Assembly: GCF_050624435.1 (NCBI RefSeq)
Contig: NC_134546.1
Span: 41,619,501-41,683,500, forward strand
Source of the DNA: Tenrec ecaudatus
Lineage: Eukaryota; Chordata; Mammalia; Afrosoricida; Tenrecidae
Length of the DNA: 64,000 bases
Direction: 5' to 3'
Under the pieces are notes generated by a model, which was not told the origin of the DNA, made no database searches, and saw nothing but the letters and a program-made list of their open reading frames with translations. Below are positions 60,707-64,000 of this stretch, in pieces (position 1 is the first letter of the stretch; every line of letters begins with the position of its first letter). Made by a program: the position numbers and the translations under genes.

Positions 60707-63700
60707 GTCTCATTAGGCATATCTCATATCCCATCACTGTCCATATGTGGAAAACTCTTTAAGTTCATACTTGCCTACTGAATTATAGTACTGTATATCG
60801 AATTGAAGCACATTTGATATATCTTCTGGATGTCTTCTCATAACAGCACACTAAACTTACTGCCCCACTACCTGCTCCATCAAACTGTTCCTCTTTAATT
60901 CTTCCAGAAAGAGTACCACCGTCCATACAGTGTTTGCTAGAAATAAAATAATTTTATTTGATTTTTCCACCATCCTCCAATATCCAATCCATCTCCAAGT
61001 TCTCTTTGATTCCATTTTCAAATAGTTCTTTTTGCAGTATCCCTCATCTCCATGGATACAATTTCAGAACAAGACACTACCACATTTCTGCTGGAGTTCT
61101 CTAATAGTCTTCTAACTTCTTCCCATGCATTCCATCTTGTCCTCTTCCAACCCATTCTCCATATAGCATAAAAATATTCTTTTAAAAACAAGTAAATCAG
61201 TTTGTTTTACTCCTCTTCTTTAAATGATTTAGTTTCATTCCTATAGCATTCAGGGCAAAATATGTTGTACTTCTTAATGTCTGGTTTTCCATCCTTGTCA
61301 CCACTTGTTCCCAAATGGACTTCAGCCCCCATGACTTTCTCCCAGCTCTTCAGACACACATTAGTTGTGCCTTGCTTTCAGGCATTTGAACATGCTCGGC
61401 CTGGAAGGTTCACCATGCAATTTTTCTTAACCTTTACCACCCATCCTTTAGGGTCCAATTAGAAATATCTTTTCTTCAGAGAGGAGCTCCTTGACTAATG
61501 TATATTAGGACCTCTGATTTATTTCCAGTTGCTGTATGGGTTCAGCATACAATTTTTTAGTACTAATAAAAACACTGAACTAACAAATTATTTTGTGTTA
61601 TTCAGTGTGTGTCTTCTCAATCAGATTATAAATCACACAAGAGTAGAAAATCAATGTTGAAAACCCAATTTGGGCAGAGGGTTTGGTGCTGAATATGTGC
61701 TTAATATGTACCAAGTTCTTTATGCCAGACAATGTGTTATGTGTTGTCAAGGCATGGGCACCCACAGAGCTATTTACTACCTGTACTCATCACACCTAAC
61801 TGATTTAACATTATGTGGGCGGCAATCTAGCCATCTCTTTAATGAATGAACGAGAATGTCATGTACTTTGAGAAGAGAAAATTTCATGCCAAAGTTCAAT
61901 GGCAACAGTTCATTTTCATTATTTAATACCAATAGAACAAACTTCCATAGCTACTATACTTATGAGTCACTGACATATAGCTATCGATGCAGACTGCAAT
62001 CTTTAGTCTTTATAGAAAAGAAAACATGTGGCAAAAATGGCTAAAATTATTCCAGTAGTGCTGAGTTTAAGATACTTAAAAAGATCTAGTGACCATCTAG
62101 TGAGATGGATTATTGGTAATAACTCTGTAGCTAAGACTCTAAATAACCCATAGATGATTCAGGAAATGGAGTTCAGATGAGCACTTAGTTTTTGATTCAT
62201 TTTTCCCTTTTGATCAATAAATTCATCTCTGATGGAGTCTGGAAGTCAGAAATCAGTTCGGAACTCTGTGTCTCAATGGGCTGGCTTTGGTTAAATGACT
62301 ATTTGCTGCAAAATTATTTTGTTCTGTTCAACTGGAGTTTATCTTCAAAAATAGTTAAGGGCCTGAGGGTAAAATGTCAGCAGATTTAAGTTCTGTAAAT
62401 AGATACTTTAAAGAAAGGGAGCCGCTTACAGCTCTCTTCTCTCAACAGCCAGCCTCATATTCTGAGCTAGTATTAAACTTTTGTGTTTTGCTCTCTCTCG
62501 TCTTTAAGTGCAGATAATGGAAACCAACACTTCTAATCAGGATGAACTTACTGGTTTCCTTGCAACTGTGGGACAATTCATGCCTTGTCCTCCGCCACTT
62601 AGCACCTGAGAGGACCATACCCTCTCCTTTCATGAACAGGCAATTCTGTGCGTGTGAACCAGTTTGTTTTTTTAGTTTGTGAACTGGGAAGGTATAGAAC
62701 CCATGCCATAACTCGAATGACCCATTAGGTAAATTTGGTTTGGGGACGCATTGCTGCCAGTTGTATGCCCAGTATAGGAGCCTAATTGTTCTGCCAAAGC
62801 ACATTTGCAAGTAGCCAAGGCTCAGCAGCTGAGCTCAACTTCTTTCTAATTGGTTGCCCATGAAAAGATTTATTTGGACCTACGTCATCTGTTTCTTTTT
62901 AATTGTCTTTCTTACATGTTTGATCACATTATTTTAGTTCCTAGATGAAATGGACTCTTTCCTGATCACTCTGAGAGAAGAGAAGCCCATGATGCATTAA
63001 AAAGTGGGCTATGCTTAATTACATATATAAAAGACTTCTGATTTTATGAGACTCCAAGTATCTTGACATTTCTTTCCTGTGTTTGTACACAGATTCCCAT
63101 GGACTGGCAATTTGCACACCCCGTTATTAAAGAGACAAATGATACTTTTTGAGCCGTTGAAGACTTGACTGAGTATAACATCACAGCATCCGGGTGAGTG
63201 AGATGGTGAGTGAGCACGATGCTGCAGTGCATGGACGAGGACATCAGACCCAAGGTTAGACGCCCTGGTTTCACGTGCCCTCCTCCTGACTGAGCAGCTC
63301 ACTTGTCTTTTCAGAGAGGCAATTTTTATCTCCGTAGAAACTTTTTCATAGACAGTACCGAGAGCCCGATTTTCTGTCTCCACAGCCCCATGCCTTCAAA
63401 ATTGGGACTGTTTAACTCTCATATTCAGCCTTAGTCTCCATGGAAACCAGACTCCTTAGTAATCTGGGAACATTTAATGAGTCCACGGGCAGCAGTGTGA
63501 GGGGCTCAGCACTATCCACACGGATGTGGATTCTGTTTTGAACTAGTATCTCTATTGACCCTCTGAGATCAAGCCCTGTTCCTGGTCCCAGAGTGTAGTG
63601 TAGGCTCACAAGTACCAGTCCTGGCACCAGAGGATCTGATTTCAAATCCGGAAAGGAACTCATTTTACACGGTTGATTTTAAGAGGTTAGTTGAAGTCTC

Positions 63701-64000
63701 CAGTACTCAGACCCTTCATCTTTCATAGGGAAATGCTTGTAACGCATGTGGCAACATGTGCAGGGACAGTCAGATATGTGTTCCTGTTGCCCTAATGGAG
63801 ACGCTATGGAAATTCCTTATGTTTCCCAATTCTCTTGAAAATGTATGTCGGACCTCATGTTATCTTCTTTGGGACTTGAGTCCATGATGCCCTGGTAAGT
63901 TGGTCTGTTATCTACTGCCCTGTGTTAACCCTTGACAGCCACAGCTGAATTCCCAGATTCCTCTACCTCCCTGGGGGTAAAATCTGCTGAACCTCTTTAC

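Larger units (their letters stand above)
58029..64000 (-). other. FSHR intron 4 (part)
   Basis: Sequence upstream of exon 5. It contains an RTE fragment (about 58640-58985) and a CT-rich simple repeat (about 60678-60706). I looked for exon 4 (an LRR with the expected LLYINPEAF-type motif) and did not find it. The open frames at 62442-62810 and 63015-63383 (122 codons each, minus) resemble no protein I know. Confidence 0.75.

Noticed and set aside
62442-63383. Two minus-strand frames of 122 codons each
   Set aside because: No recognisable domain, no splice-site framework, and a composition typical of non-coding intron. Not supported as genes.
58029-64000. Search for FSHR exon 4
   Set aside because: No 75-nt LRR-coding segment with flanking splice sites was found on the minus strand, so exon 4 is placed outside the window.

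Overview
This is a vertebrate nuclear genomic window, most likely from an afrotherian mammal and probably a tenrec (Echinops-like). The species call is inference. It rests on many AfroSINE-type tRNA-derived SINEs together with RTE/BovB-type LINEs (afrotherian features) and on three copies of a SPIN-type hAT DNA transposon. From memory, within Afrotheria SPIN has been reported from the tenrec.

The only real protein-coding gene is FSHR, the follicle-stimulating hormone receptor, on the minus strand. Exons 5 to 10 are present: exon 5 57957-58028, exon 6 56319-56396, exon 7 49160-49228, exon 8 48979-49053, exon 9 18728-18913 and exon 10 10537-11770. All five introns have GT/AG ends and are phase 2. 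The exon lengths (72, 78, 69, 75 and 186 nt, plus a 1234-nt coding last exon) fit the known gene, and the reading frame is open through every junction. Exons 5-8 encode leucine-rich repeats of the hormone-binding ectodomain. Exon 9 encodes the last repeats and the start of the cysteine-rich hinge. Exon 10 encodes the rest of the hinge, seven membrane helices and the cytoplasmic tail. Exons 1-4 and the promoter lie beyond base 64000; I did not find exon 4 in 58029-64000.

Layout: 1-10234 is the 3' flank, filled with ERV-type solo LTRs, SINEs, an RTE LINE and a SPIN copy. 10235-11770 is the 3' UTR and last exon. 11771-18727 is intron 9. 18914-48978 is the 30-kb intron 8, mostly nested repeats: L1 3' ends, two mariner remnants, an 865-bp SPIN copy, a decayed roughly 6-kb L1 and LTRs. 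Intron 7 is only 106 bp. 49229-56318 is intron 6, with a 5'-truncated L1 carrying clear target-site duplications. 56397-57956 is intron 5. 58029-64000 is part of intron 4.

I see no new gene system. The best leads are receptor substitutions that match the paralogue LHCGR, a missing N-glycosylation sequon, a GU-rich tract just downstream of the exon 8 donor, SPIN copies with target-site duplications (one nested in a SINE), an L1 inserted in a mariner, and an L1 subfamily with a duplicated 3' polyadenylation module.
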